Positions 16,954-26,148 of a stretch of 64,000 nt of DNA are shown piece by piece. The notes beneath the pieces were generated by a model. That model had not been told where the DNA came from. It saw only the letters and a program-made list of their open reading frames with translations, and searched no databases. The stretch covers positions 38,567 through 102,566 of the forward strand of contig JANQRL010000042.1 of NCBI GenBank assembly GCA_028284605.1. Reading direction: 5' to 3'. The translations under genes were made by a program, and so were the position numbers. Position 1 is the first letter of the stretch, and each line of letters begins with the position of its first letter. Source of the DNA: Paracoccaceae bacterium. Lineage in GTDB: Bacteria > Pseudomonadota > Alphaproteobacteria > Rhodobacterales > Rhodobacteraceae.

Positions 16954-18315
16954 ATGGCACGCACTTCCCGCCGCGCCGGGGGCGCCCGGCGCCCGGACCG
17001 AACCGATCACGAACCCGGTGGTGCCGCGGCGCCGCATATCGGCAGCCGGATTCGCGAGCGCCGGATGGATCGCGGCCTCCGCCAGGCCGATCTGGCGCGG
17101 GAGGCCGGCATCTCGCCTTCCTATCTCAACCTGATCGAGCACAATAAACGGCGGATCGGCGGCAAGCTCCTGAACGATATCGCCCGCGCGCTGGGGGTGG
17201 AGGCCCAGAGCCTCGCCGACGGTGCGGAATCGGCGCTGGTCGATGCGCTGGGCGCCGCCGCCGCGCGGCTGCCCGAGGCGCAGCCGGAGTTGGCCCGGGC
17301 CGAGGAGGTGGCGAGCCGGTTCCCCGGCTGGACCGGGCTCATCGCGGCGCAGGACCGCCGGATCGGGGCGCTGGAGGCGCGGCTCACCGCGCTGGCGGAC
17401 CGAATGGCCCATGACCCGGCGCTGGCGGCCTCGCTCCACGAGGTGATCTCTTCGGTCACTGCGATCCGCTCCACCGCCGCGATCCTCGCCGGCGACGAGG
17501 GGCTCGACAGCGACTGGCGCCAGCGCTTTCACCGCAATCTCCACGGCGACAGCGAACGCTTGGCGGAGAGCAGCCAGGCCCTGGTCCGCTATCTCGAGGA
17601 CGCCGATAGCGACCGCGCCGCGCCGCTCAGTGCGCAGGAGGAACTGGCGGCGTTTCTGAGCGCTGAGGGCTGGCACCTTCCGGCGCTGGAAGGGCCCGAG
17701 CCGGCGGCGCCGGAAACGGTCATCGAAAGGGCCAAATCCCTGCGCAGCCGGGCCGGGCGGGCACTCGCCGCCCGCTGGCTCGCGCGCTATCGGGAGGATG
17801 CGGCAGCGCTGCCCGTTGCGGCCCTTGAGGCCGCGTTGGGCAGCGCCCCCTCAGACCTCGCGGAACTCGCCACTGCCCTTGGGGCCGACCTGCCTCGGGT
17901 CCTGCGCCGCATCGCCTGCCTGCCGGAACGGCCGGGCACCGGCCCCTACGGTCTCGCGATCTGCGACGGCGCCGGGGCGGTGACGCTCCTGAAACCCGTT
18001 GCAGACTTCACACTGCCGTTCACCACCGGGGCCTGCCCGCTCTGGCCGCTCTTCGAGGCGCTGAGCCGCCCGGGCCAGCCGATCCGCGCGGAGGCGGAGC
18101 TTCCGGGCGTGCCGGGCGCGCGGTTTCTCTGCCACGCAGTCGCCCATGTCGCGCCGCCCGCCCGGTTCGGGGCGCCGCCGGTTCTGGAGGCGACGATGCT
18201 GGTCCAGCCCTGGTCCGGCGCCGCGATGGTCGAGACCCGGCCGGTCGGTCCGGGCTGCCACATCTGCCCGCGCACGGAATGCGCGGCCCGGCGCGAGCCC
18301 TCGCTGCTCTCCTGA
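16954..18315 (+). CDS. XRE-family regulator with HisKA-like helices and ScfR-like C-terminus
   Basis: A 453-residue protein (an earlier ATG at 16912 would add 14). Residues 29-87 are an XRE helix-turn-helix (RQADLAREAGISPSYLNLIE). Residues 157-217 read like a histidine-kinase dimerisation hairpin: LHEVISSVTAIRSTAAIL, a short turn, then FHRNLHGDSERLAESSQALV. A degenerate ImmA/IrrE-like region with no HExxH follows, and the end CHICPRTECAARREP resembles the cysteine-rich tail of ScfR/DUF2083 regulators of short-chain fatty-acid metabolism. It is divergent from the binding-protein gene at 16754; TGTAAA occurs twice in the gap (16883, 16915). Confidence 0.75.
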   Translation: MARTSRRAGGARRPDRTDHEPGGAAAPHIGSRIRERRMDRGLRQADLAREAGISPSYLNLIEHNKRRIGGKLLNDIARALGVEAQSLADGAESALVDALGAAAARLPEAQPELARAEEVASRFPGWTGLIAAQDRRIGALEARLTALADRMAHDPALAASLHEVISSVTAIRSTAAILAGDEGLDSDWRQRFHRNLHGDSERLAESSQALVRYLEDADSDRAAPLSAQEELAAFLSAEGWHLPALEGPEPAAPETVIERAKSLRSRAGRALAARWLARYREDAAALPVAALEAALGSAPSDLAELATALGADLPRVLRRIACLPERPGTGPYGLAICDGAGAVTLLKPVADFTLPFTTGACPLWPLFEALSRPGQPIRAEAELPGVPGARFLCHAVAHVAPPARFGAPPVLEATMLVQPWSGAAMVETRPVGPGCHICPRTECAARREPSLLS

Positions 18316-18402
18316 CCGCCGGTTTCCGCACAGCTTTGACAATCCGTCCGACGCGGCGCGATAAGGGGCAACAGCATCCATGGCCAGGGGAGGGGCGATG
18401 GA

Positions 18403-18780
18403 ATGGCACGACGGGTCCTGCTCATTGAGGACGAGCCCAACATCATCGAGGCGATCAGCTTCATCCTGAGCCGCGACGGCTGGACCGTGCATATCCACGA
18501 GGATGGCGAGACCGCGCTCGACAAGGTCCGCGCCAGCCTGCCGGATATGGTGATCCTCGACGTCATGCTGCCGGGCAAGAGCGGCTTTGATATCCTGCGC
18601 GAACTCAGGGCCGATCCGGAGATGGCGGAGCTGCCGGTAATGATGCTGACCGCCCGCGGCCAGACCAAGGACCGCGATCTGGCCGAACGGCTCGGGGTCA
18701 GCCATTTCATGACGAAGCCGTTCTCCAATGCCGAGGTGCTCGACCATGTCCGGGCGCTGGCCGGCCCGACGGGCCCCTGA
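18403..18780 (+). CDS. Stand-alone response regulator receiver protein
   Basis: A 125-residue receiver domain with no output domain. The acidic pair is Glu9-Asp10, the phospho-acceptor is Asp53 (VILDVMLPG), with Thr83 (MLTARG) and Lys105 (MTKPFS). It probably relays or buffers phosphate. It starts 87 bp after the XRE regulator, overlaps the next small gene by one base (TGATG) and lies two genes before a histidine kinase, which is its likely partner. Confidence 0.92.
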   Translation: MARRVLLIEDEPNIIEAISFILSRDGWTVHIHEDGETALDKVRASLPDMVILDVMLPGKSGFDILRELRADPEMAELPVMMLTARGQTKDRDLAERLGVSHFMTKPFSNAEVLDHVRALAGPTGP

Positions 18781-19091
18781 TGCGCCCGCCCGCGCCGCGC
18801 CCGGTCTTTCTCGCCCGCGCCTCTTACCGGCAGCGGCGGCTCCGGGATGCCGCCCGGGTGCTGCCGGTCCTGGGCGCGATCCTCTTCATCCTGCCGGTGC
18901 TCTGGCCCATCGGCGGGCCGGAAGGGCAGACCACCTCCGCGGCGCTGATCTACATTTTCGGGACCTGGACCGCGCTCATTTGCCTGGCCGCCCTAATCTC
19001 CCGCCTGATGCGCTTCGATCCCGAGGGCGAGACCACGGATATGCCCTTCGAGCCCCCCGCCGATCCGCCACTGTCGGAGCGCGAGGGCTAG
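18780..19091 (+). CDS. Small two-helix membrane protein
   Basis: A 103-residue protein with a basic N-terminus (ASYRQRRLRDAARVL), two membrane helices at about residues 27-44 and 53-77, and an acidic, proline-rich tail (PFEPPADPPLSEREG). The start overlaps the receiver gene's stop, and the stop is 4 nt before the histidine-kinase gene, so it belongs to that operon. I do not recognise a family; an accessory subunit of the membrane kinase is possible but unproven. Confidence 0.8.
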   Translation: MRPPAPRPVFLARASYRQRRLRDAARVLPVLGAILFILPVLWPIGGPEGQTTSAALIYIFGTWTALICLAALISRLMRFDPEGETTDMPFEPPADPPLSEREG

Positions 19092-19095
19092 GCCC

Positions 19096-21768
19096 ATGGG
19101 GTTCAACGTCCTCATCGCCGTCTCGCTGGCCTATGTGGCCTTCCTGTTCCTGGTCGCCTGGGCGGCGGAGCGGCGGGCGGCGCGGGGGCGCGACGGTTGG
19201 CTGCGGTCGCCCTGGATCTACACGCTCTCGCTCTCGATCTACTGCACCGCCTGGACGTTCTACGGCGCGGTCGGCTACGCGGCGCGGTCGGGGCTCGAAT
19301 TCGTCACCATCTATCTCGGGCCCACTCTGGTGATGATTGGCTGGTGGTGGGTCCTGCGCCGGATGGTGCGGATCGGTCGGGCCCAGCGGATCACCTCGAT
19401 CGCCGACCTGATCTCGTCCCGCTTCGGCAAATCCACCACGCTCGGCGTCCTCGTCACGCTTCTCGCCGTGATCGGCACCACGCCCTATATCGCGCTCCAG
19501 CTCAATTCGGTGACGCTCTCCGTCGCGGTCTTCGCGGAAGGCTGGGGCGAAGAGGAACTGCGCGCCGCGGGGTTCTGGACCGCCGCCGGACTCGCCGTCT
19601 TTACGATTCTGTTCGGCACCCGCAATCTCGACGTGAACGAGCGTCACCACGGCATCGTCATGGCGGTGGCTGTGGAGGCCGTGGTGAAGCTCGGGGCGCT
19701 GATCGCGGTGGGCGTCTTCGTGGTCTGGGGCATCGCCGGCGGCGTCGGGGCCACGCTCGACCGGATCGACGCCTCGGACATCGCCATGTGGGAGCAGCCC
19801 GGCGGGCGCTGGATCGCGATCACCTTCCTCGCCGGGGCCGCGATCCTCTGCCTGCCGCGGATGTTCCAGGTCATGGTGGTCGAGAATGCCGATGAGCGGC
19901 ACCTGGCCACGGCAAGCTGGGCCTTCCCGCTGTTCCTGCTGCTGATGAGCCTCTTCGTCGTGCCCATCGCCGTTGTCGGGCTCGATTTGATGCCGGCCGG
20001 ATCGAACCCCGACCTCTTCGTGCTGACTCTGCCCCTGGCGCAGGGTCGCGACGGGCTGGCGCTTCTGTCCTTCCTCGGCGGGTTCTCCTCGGCCACCTCG
20101 ATGGTGATCGTCGCCACCATCGCGCTGGCCACCATGGTCTCGAACCATATCGTCGCGCCGATCTGGCTGAGTTCGACACGGCAGGGGGCGCTGGTCTCGG
20201 GCGATGTGCGTCAGGTGATCCTGATGGCGCGGCGGCTCTCGATCCTGGGTGTGCTGGCGCTGGGCTACGTCTATTACCGCTTCGCCGCCGGCGGCGCGGC
20301 ACTAGCAGCGATGGGGATCATCGCCTTTGTCGGCGTGGCGCAGATCCTGCCGGCGATGCTGGCGGGGATGTTCTGGCGCGGGGCGACTCGGATCGGCGCC
20401 GGGCTCGGGCTGGCGGTCGGCTTCGCGGTCTGGCTCTGGTCGCTCTTCCTGCCGTCCTTCGGCGCCGGGGCGGTGATCCCGGTGGCGGTGATGGAGGCCG
20501 GACCCTGGGGCATCGGCTGGCTCCGGCCCCAGGCGCTCTTCGGCATTGCCGGGCTCGATCCGGTGGTCCATGCGGCGCTGTGGTCGATGATCCTCAATGC
20601 CGGTCTCGTTTTCCTGGGCTCCGCGCTCAGCTTCCCCAAGCCCCTGGAGCGGCTTCAGGGCGTACAGTTCGTCAACGTCTTCGAGAATTCCGCCGCGCCG
20701 CAGACCTGGGCCCGGTCGGCGGTGCGCGCCGAGGACCTGCTGATCATGATCCAGCGCATCATCGGTCCGCGCGAGGCGCAGATGCTCTTCGCGCAGGAGG
20801 CGGCGCGTCAAGGCAAGCAGGGATATGTGCCTGATGTCACGGCGGATTTCATCGTGCGGCTGGAGCGGGAGCTGTCCGGTTCCGTAGGCGCCGCCACGGC
20901 CCATGCGATGATCGGCCAGATGACCGAGGGGGCCAATGTTTCGGTCGAGGACCTGATCGCGGTGGCCGACGAGACCGCGCAGATCATGGAGACCTCGGCG
21001 CGGCTCGAAGCGAAGAGCCGCGAGCAGGAACGCACCGCCCAGGCGCTCCGCGAGGCCAATGAGAAGCTGACCGCGCTCTCGATCCAGAAGGACGCCTTCC
21101 TGAGCCAGATCAGCCACGAACTCCGCACCCCAATGACCTCGATCCGGTCCTTCTCGGAGCTTCTGCGCGAGAGCGATATGGATCGCGACGAGCAGCGCCG
21201 CTTTGCCGGGATCGTCCATGACGAAACGGTGCGGCTGACGCGGCTGCTCGACGACCTGCTGGACCTTTCCGTGCTGGAAAACGGCCAGGTGACGCTGAAC
21301 CGGGCCGAAGGGCGGCTCTCGGATCTGATCGACCGGGCGGTGTCGGCCTCCGGCGCCGGGGAGGACGGGCTCACGATCCGCCGCGACCGGGCCCGGGAGG
21401 AGGGCATCCTGCTCGACACCGATCTCGACCGGCTCAGCCAGGTCTTCATCAACCTGATCAGCAATGCGCGGAAGTACTGCGCGGCCGAGGCGCCGGAGCT
21501 TACCATCGCGGTGTCCCAGGAGGCGGGCCGCCCGGTTGTGGATTTCATCGATAACGGGGCGGGGATCGCGCCGGCGAGCCAGCAGATGATCTTCGAGAAG
21601 TTCTCTCGGCTGGGCGATCCGGGCAAGGCCGGCGGGGCGGGGCTCGGCCTCGCGATCTGCCGCGAGATCATGGACCGGCTCGGCGGCGGCATCCACTATC
21701 TCGACGGGCAGGGCGGGACGGCGTTCCGGGTGGTCCTGCCGGGGCCCCAGGCTTTGGCCGCGCAGTAG
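19096..21768 (+). CDS. Sensor histidine kinase with sodium:solute symporter-like N-terminal domain
   Basis: An 890-residue CbrA-like protein. Residues 1 to about 480 form a 12-13 helix SSS-type transporter module (YTLSLSIYCTAWTFYGAVG at the start). Then comes a STAC-type/linker and coiled region, the H-box with His674 in SHELRTPMTSIRSF, the N-box NLISNARKYC, G1 DNGAGIAP and G2 GLGLAICREIM. The transporter part may sense, and perhaps import, the ligand. No receiver is fused; the lone receiver at 18403 is the probable target. Candidates for the signal are carboxylates or amino acids, but the sequence does not decide. Confidence 0.93.
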   Translation: MGFNVLIAVSLAYVAFLFLVAWAAERRAARGRDGWLRSPWIYTLSLSIYCTAWTFYGAVGYAARSGLEFVTIYLGPTLVMIGWWWVLRRMVRIGRAQRITSIADLISSRFGKSTTLGVLVTLLAVIGTTPYIALQLNSVTLSVAVFAEGWGEEELRAAGFWTAAGLAVFTILFGTRNLDVNERHHGIVMAVAVEAVVKLGALIAVGVFVVWGIAGGVGATLDRIDASDIAMWEQPGGRWIAITFLAGAAILCLPRMFQVMVVENADERHLATASWAFPLFLLLMSLFVVPIAVVGLDLMPAGSNPDLFVLTLPLAQGRDGLALLSFLGGFSSATSMVIVATIALATMVSNHIVAPIWLSSTRQGALVSGDVRQVILMARRLSILGVLALGYVYYRFAAGGAALAAMGIIAFVGVAQILPAMLAGMFWRGATRIGAGLGLAVGFAVWLWSLFLPSFGAGAVIPVAVMEAGPWGIGWLRPQALFGIAGLDPVVHAALWSMILNAGLVFLGSALSFPKPLERLQGVQFVNVFENSAAPQTWARSAVRAEDLLIMIQRIIGPREAQMLFAQEAARQGKQGYVPDVTADFIVRLERELSGSVGAATAHAMIGQMTEGANVSVEDLIAVADETAQIMETSARLEAKSREQERTAQALREANEKLTALSIQKDAFLSQISHELRTPMTSIRSFSELLRESDMDRDEQRRFAGIVHDETVRLTRLLDDLLDLSVLENGQVTLNRAEGRLSDLIDRAVSASGAGEDGLTIRRDRAREEGILLDTDLDRLSQVFINLISNARKYCAAEAPELTIAVSQEAGRPVVDFIDNGAGIAPASQQMIFEKFSRLGDPGKAGGAGLGLAICREIMDRLGGGIHYLDGQGGTAFRVVLPGPQALAAQ

Positions 21769-21851
21769 ACGGCTGGCGCGGCCCTTCCGCTAGGACATCG
21801 ATGTTGGGGCTTCGTTGCCGTTTGCCCGAGTCGCCGGTCGGTTAGACGACG

Positions 21852-22031
21852 TCCGTTCTGTTTCCCAGCCCGAATAGCGCCGAAGGCGCCGGGCATCGAC
21901 AGACCGTCCGGGCGGGCTGGCGATTGGGTTATCGTGAGCGCGGAGCTTAGAGCGGGGGAGGTGCTTGGCTGGCATAAATCGCAGGAGCTCAGCCGCCGGA
22001 TCGCCAGCCCCCGGTCTGTCGATGCCCGGCG
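21852..22031. mobile_element. MITE-like inverted-repeat element, copy B
   Basis: The inner element 21887-22031 has a perfect 20-bp terminal inverted repeat: cgccgggcatcgacagaccg at 21887-21906 and its complement at 22012-22031. Inside both ends the match resumes after an indel (GGCTGGCGAT against ATCGCCAGCC). Similarity to 11168-11381 extends left to about 21852. It lies in the 391-bp gap between the histidine-kinase gene and the FliM/FliN-domain gene; no transposase or other gene is seen in that gap. Confidence 0.65.
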
Positions 22032-22159
22032 CTCGTCCCTCGCGGTCATCCGGGCGTGGATGCAGGGTATATCGGCTGGATATCGTCCCGCGCCCTTAGC
22101 CTCCCGGTAACCATCGGCAGGCTAGGGTGCGGCGCGATGGAGGGATCGGGCGACGGGTT

Positions 22160-23149
22160 ATGACGGGCGCGGCTGGGCAAAGTGTGATCGAACGGATGGC
22201 GCGGCCGGCGCCGGAGGCCGAACCGGCGGAAACGCCGGCGCGGACCTTTCGGCTGGCCATCGCCCGTGCGGCGATGGAGGCGGCGGGGCTGCCGCTGACT
22301 GTGCTCGGTGTGGCCGATGAGGTCATGGCGCTCGACGACATGCTGGCCGGGCTCAGTGAGGGCGAGATGCTGGTGGCCTTGGGCGGACCGGGCGGTGCGC
22401 TGGGCCTCGCCGCGATCGATCCCGAACTGCGCGCCGCGCTGATCGAACGCCAGACCATGGGCTGCCTGTCCCCCGACGCCCCGGAGCCGCGCCCGGCGAC
22501 CGCCGCCGATGCCGCCCTCTCGGTGCCGCTGATCGCGGCCTTCCTCGCTGATCTGGCAGGCTCTGCCGGCGGTGGGATTGGCGCCTGGATCGGCTCCGCC
22601 CGGGTCGGACGGCGCTTCGGCGGGGCGACGGAGGCGGCCCTTACCCTGCCGGACGGCGCCTATCGCCTGGTGCGGCTGACGGTCGATTTCGGGGTCGGGG
22701 AGCGGCAGGGGGCCCTGGCCCTGGCTCTGCCGCCGGTTGTCGAAGGCACTGCGGATGCCGCCCCGGCTGGGACCCGACCGGACAGGTTCGGCGCCACGCT
22801 TCTCGACGCGCCGGTTGCGCTGACGGCGGTGCTGCACCGGCTGTATCGGACGCTCTCGGAGGTCGAGGCGTTTGAGGTCGGTCAGGTTCTTCCTCTGCCC
22901 GGCGTGACCGTCTCCGACCTGCGGCTCGAAGCAGTGGATGGCAGTCTTGCCGCGCGGGGGCGATTGGGGCAGTCGACGGGCCTGCGCGCCGTGCGGATCG
23001 AGGTCCCGCCGCAGCGCGAGATGACGGAGGTCTCGGTCGGAGGCCCGGGGCCGGAGGCCGGTCCCGAGGCGCCCGATACCCCGCCCGCCTTGCCAGACAT
23101 GCCGGCCGAGACCGGCGCAGATGAGGCGGCGGAGCCGGCCGAGGGTTAG
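22160..23149 (+). CDS. FliM/FliN C-terminal (SpoA) domain protein, orphan
   Basis: About 329 residues from the ATG at 22160 (a GTG at 22127 would add 11). The C-terminal third, LDAPVALTAVLHRLYRTLSEVEAF and VGQVLPLPGVTVSDLRLEA with GRLGQSTGLRAVRIE, is a SpoA/FliN-type surface-presentation domain. The N-terminal part is Ala/Glu-rich with no motif I can name. Such proteins form the flagellar switch (C-ring) or type III secretion sorting platform. No flagellar genes are nearby. It is convergent with potC and overlaps its stop by 4 nt. Confidence 0.75.
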   Translation: MTGAAGQSVIERMARPAPEAEPAETPARTFRLAIARAAMEAAGLPLTVLGVADEVMALDDMLAGLSEGEMLVALGGPGGALGLAAIDPELRAALIERQTMGCLSPDAPEPRPATAADAALSVPLIAAFLADLAGSAGGGIGAWIGSARVGRRFGGATEAALTLPDGAYRLVRLTVDFGVGERQGALALALPPVVEGTADAAPAGTRPDRFGATLLDAPVALTAVLHRLYRTLSEVEAFEVGQVLPLPGVTVSDLRLEAVDGSLAARGRLGQSTGLRAVRIEVPPQREMTEVSVGGPGPEAGPEAPDTPPALPDMPAETGADEAAEPAEG

Positions 23150-23964
23150 GCCGCCCGCTCGGCGGCCTGTTCCTCGGCCCGCTGCCGGAGGGCCGCGTTC
23201 TTCGAGATCAGCGAAGCGGTGATCACACCGACCGTGACGATCCCGATCATGATGGTGGAGAGCGCGTTGATCTCCGGACTGACCCCGAGCCGAACGGACG
23301 AGAAGATGCGGATCGGCAGGGTCGTGGCGGCTGGGCCGGCGGTGAAGGACGCGATGACAAGGTCGTCGAGCGACAGCGTGAAGGCCAGGAGCCAGCCGGA
23401 GATCACGGCCGGCGCGATGATCGGCAGGGTGACGAGGCGAAACGCCTCCCAGGGCGTGCAGCCGAGGTCGAGCGCGGCCTCTTCCAGCGACCGGTCGAAG
23501 GCCACGAGGCGGGAGGAGACCACGACGGAGACGTAGCACATCGAGAAGGTAGTATGGGCGAGGATGATGGTCAGCACCCCGCGGTCGAGCCCGATCCCGA
23601 TGAAGAGGAGCAGGAGCGAGAGGCCGGTGATCACCTCGGGCATCACAAGCGGCGCGTAGATCATGCCGGAGAAGAGCGTCCGGCCGGAGAAGCGGCCGGC
23701 GCGCACCAGCACATAGGCCGCCATCGTGCCCAGCACCGTGGCAAAGGTCGAGGAGACGACCGCGACCTGCAACGTCACCCAGGCCGCGTCGAGGAAGAGC
23801 TCGTTCTGCAGGAGCTCACCGTACCACTTGGTCGAGAACCCGGCCCAGACGGTGACGAGGCGGCTTTCGTTGAAGCTGTAGACGATCAGGATGATCATCG
23901 GCAGGTAGAGGAAGGCGAAGCCGAGCGTGAGGGCGGTCGTGTTGAACCAGGAGAACCGCCTCAT
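23146..23964 (-). CDS. Polyamine-type ABC transporter permease (PotC/PotI-like)
   Basis: A 272-residue permease with six hydrophobic segments, starting RRFSWFNTTALTLGFAFLYLP and carrying NESRLVTVWAGFSTKWYGEL, typical of PotC/PotI. The EAA loop is seen as EEAALDLGCTPWEAFRLVTLP, written here as two parts: EEAALDLGCTPWEA and FRLVTLPII. It is the last gene of a four-gene unit (binding protein, ATPase, two permeases). Confidence 0.93.
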   Translation of the reverse strand: MRRFSWFNTTALTLGFAFLYLPMIILIVYSFNESRLVTVWAGFSTKWYGELLQNELFLDAAWVTLQVAVVSSTFATVLGTMAAYVLVRAGRFSGRTLFSGMIYAPLVMPEVITGLSLLLLFIGIGLDRGVLTIILAHTTFSMCYVSVVVSSRLVAFDRSLEEAALDLGCTPWEAFRLVTLPIIAPAVISGWLLAFTLSLDDLVIASFTAGPAATTLPIRIFSSVRLGVSPEINALSTIMIGIVTVGVITASLISKNAALRQRAEEQAAERAA

Positions 23965-23984
23965 TTGGCGCGCTCCGCCGGCGC

Positions 23985-24031
23985 CGATTTCTCACAAGAG
24001 AAATCGTCGACGAAGTCTCGATGAGACTTCG
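23985..24031. repeat. Two-hairpin doublet between potB and potC
   Basis: Hairpin 1 has arms CGATTTCTC/GAGAAATCG around ACAA (23985-24006); hairpin 2 has arms CGAAGTCTC/GAGACTTCG around GAT (24011-24031). They fill the 73-bp gap between the two permease genes. Same architecture as the doublets elsewhere, different stem sequence. Confidence 0.7.
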
Positions 24032-24037
24032 GCCCCC

Positions 24038-24928
24038 TCATCCCTCCGCCTCGCGCTGCCGCTGTTCGTTGCGCTGAAAGAGAACGATGGGCACGATCAG
24101 GATCAACAGAAGCACCACCGCCACCGCGCTCGCCACCGGCCAGTCGCGGTTCGAGAAGAACTCCTCCCAGAGCACCTTGCCGATCATCAGCGTCTCCGAC
24201 CCGCCCAGGAGCGACGGGATCACGAATTCCCCCAACGCGGGGATGAAGACCAGGAAACAGCCTGCGATGATCCCGGCTTTCGAGAGCGGTACCGTCACCA
24301 GCCAGAACGCCGAGAGGCGGGAACAGCCCAGGTCTTCGGCGGCCTCCAGCAGGCTGTCGTCGAGCTTTTCCAGCGCCGCGTAGATCGGCAGGATCATGAA
24401 CGGCAGGTAGGTGTAGACGATGCCGATATAGACCGCGACGTTGGTGTTGAGGATCGTCAGCGGCTCCGAGATCACGCCGATGCCGAGCAGAAACTGGTTC
24501 AGGTAGCCCTCGGTGGAGAGGATGCCGATCCAGGAATAGACCCGGATCAGAAAGCTGGTCCAGAACGGCAGGATGACGAGCATCAGGAGCGTCGGGCGCC
24601 ATTCCGGCGCGGCGCGGGCCATGGCATAGGCGATCGGATAGCCGACAAGGAGCGCCAGCAGGGTGGAAAGGGCGGCGATCTGGAGCGAGGAGAGATAGGC
24701 TTTCCAGTAGAGATCGTCCTCGGTCAGGAAGACGAAATTCTCGAAATCGAGCTGCGAGAGGAACTCGGTGAAGCCCGCCCAGCCCTCGCGCCAGTCGAGG
24801 GTCGGGGTATAGGGTGGGATCGCCAGTTCCGGGTCGCTGAGCGAGATTTTCAGGACGATCAGGAACGGGATCAGGAAGAGCGCCAGCAGCCACAGATAGG
24901 GCACCGCGATGAGGAGGCGGCGGCCCAT
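24038..24928 (-). CDS. Polyamine-type ABC transporter permease (PotB/PotH-like)
   Basis: A 296-residue permease, six hydrophobic segments, with the EAA loop LEAAEDLGCSRLSAFWLVTVP and the PALGEFVIPSLLGGSETLMIG segment that is characteristic of PotB/PotH. The region TDDLYWKAYLSSLQIAALST precedes the core. It starts 3 nt after the ATPase gene and is followed by the hairpin doublet. Confidence 0.93.
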   Translation of the reverse strand: MGRRLLIAVPYLWLLALFLIPFLIVLKISLSDPELAIPPYTPTLDWREGWAGFTEFLSQLDFENFVFLTEDDLYWKAYLSSLQIAALSTLLALLVGYPIAYAMARAAPEWRPTLLMLVILPFWTSFLIRVYSWIGILSTEGYLNQFLLGIGVISEPLTILNTNVAVYIGIVYTYLPFMILPIYAALEKLDDSLLEAAEDLGCSRLSAFWLVTVPLSKAGIIAGCFLVFIPALGEFVIPSLLGGSETLMIGKVLWEEFFSNRDWPVASAVAVVLLLILIVPIVLFQRNEQRQREAEG

Positions 24929-24931
24929 CTC

Positions 24932-26089
<1,158 letters not shown>

Positions 26090-26148
26090 GATGTCCCCCG
26101 AATGGCGGACGCCCGGACCTTAGCCCGGGCGTCCCGTGTCTCGCGCGC

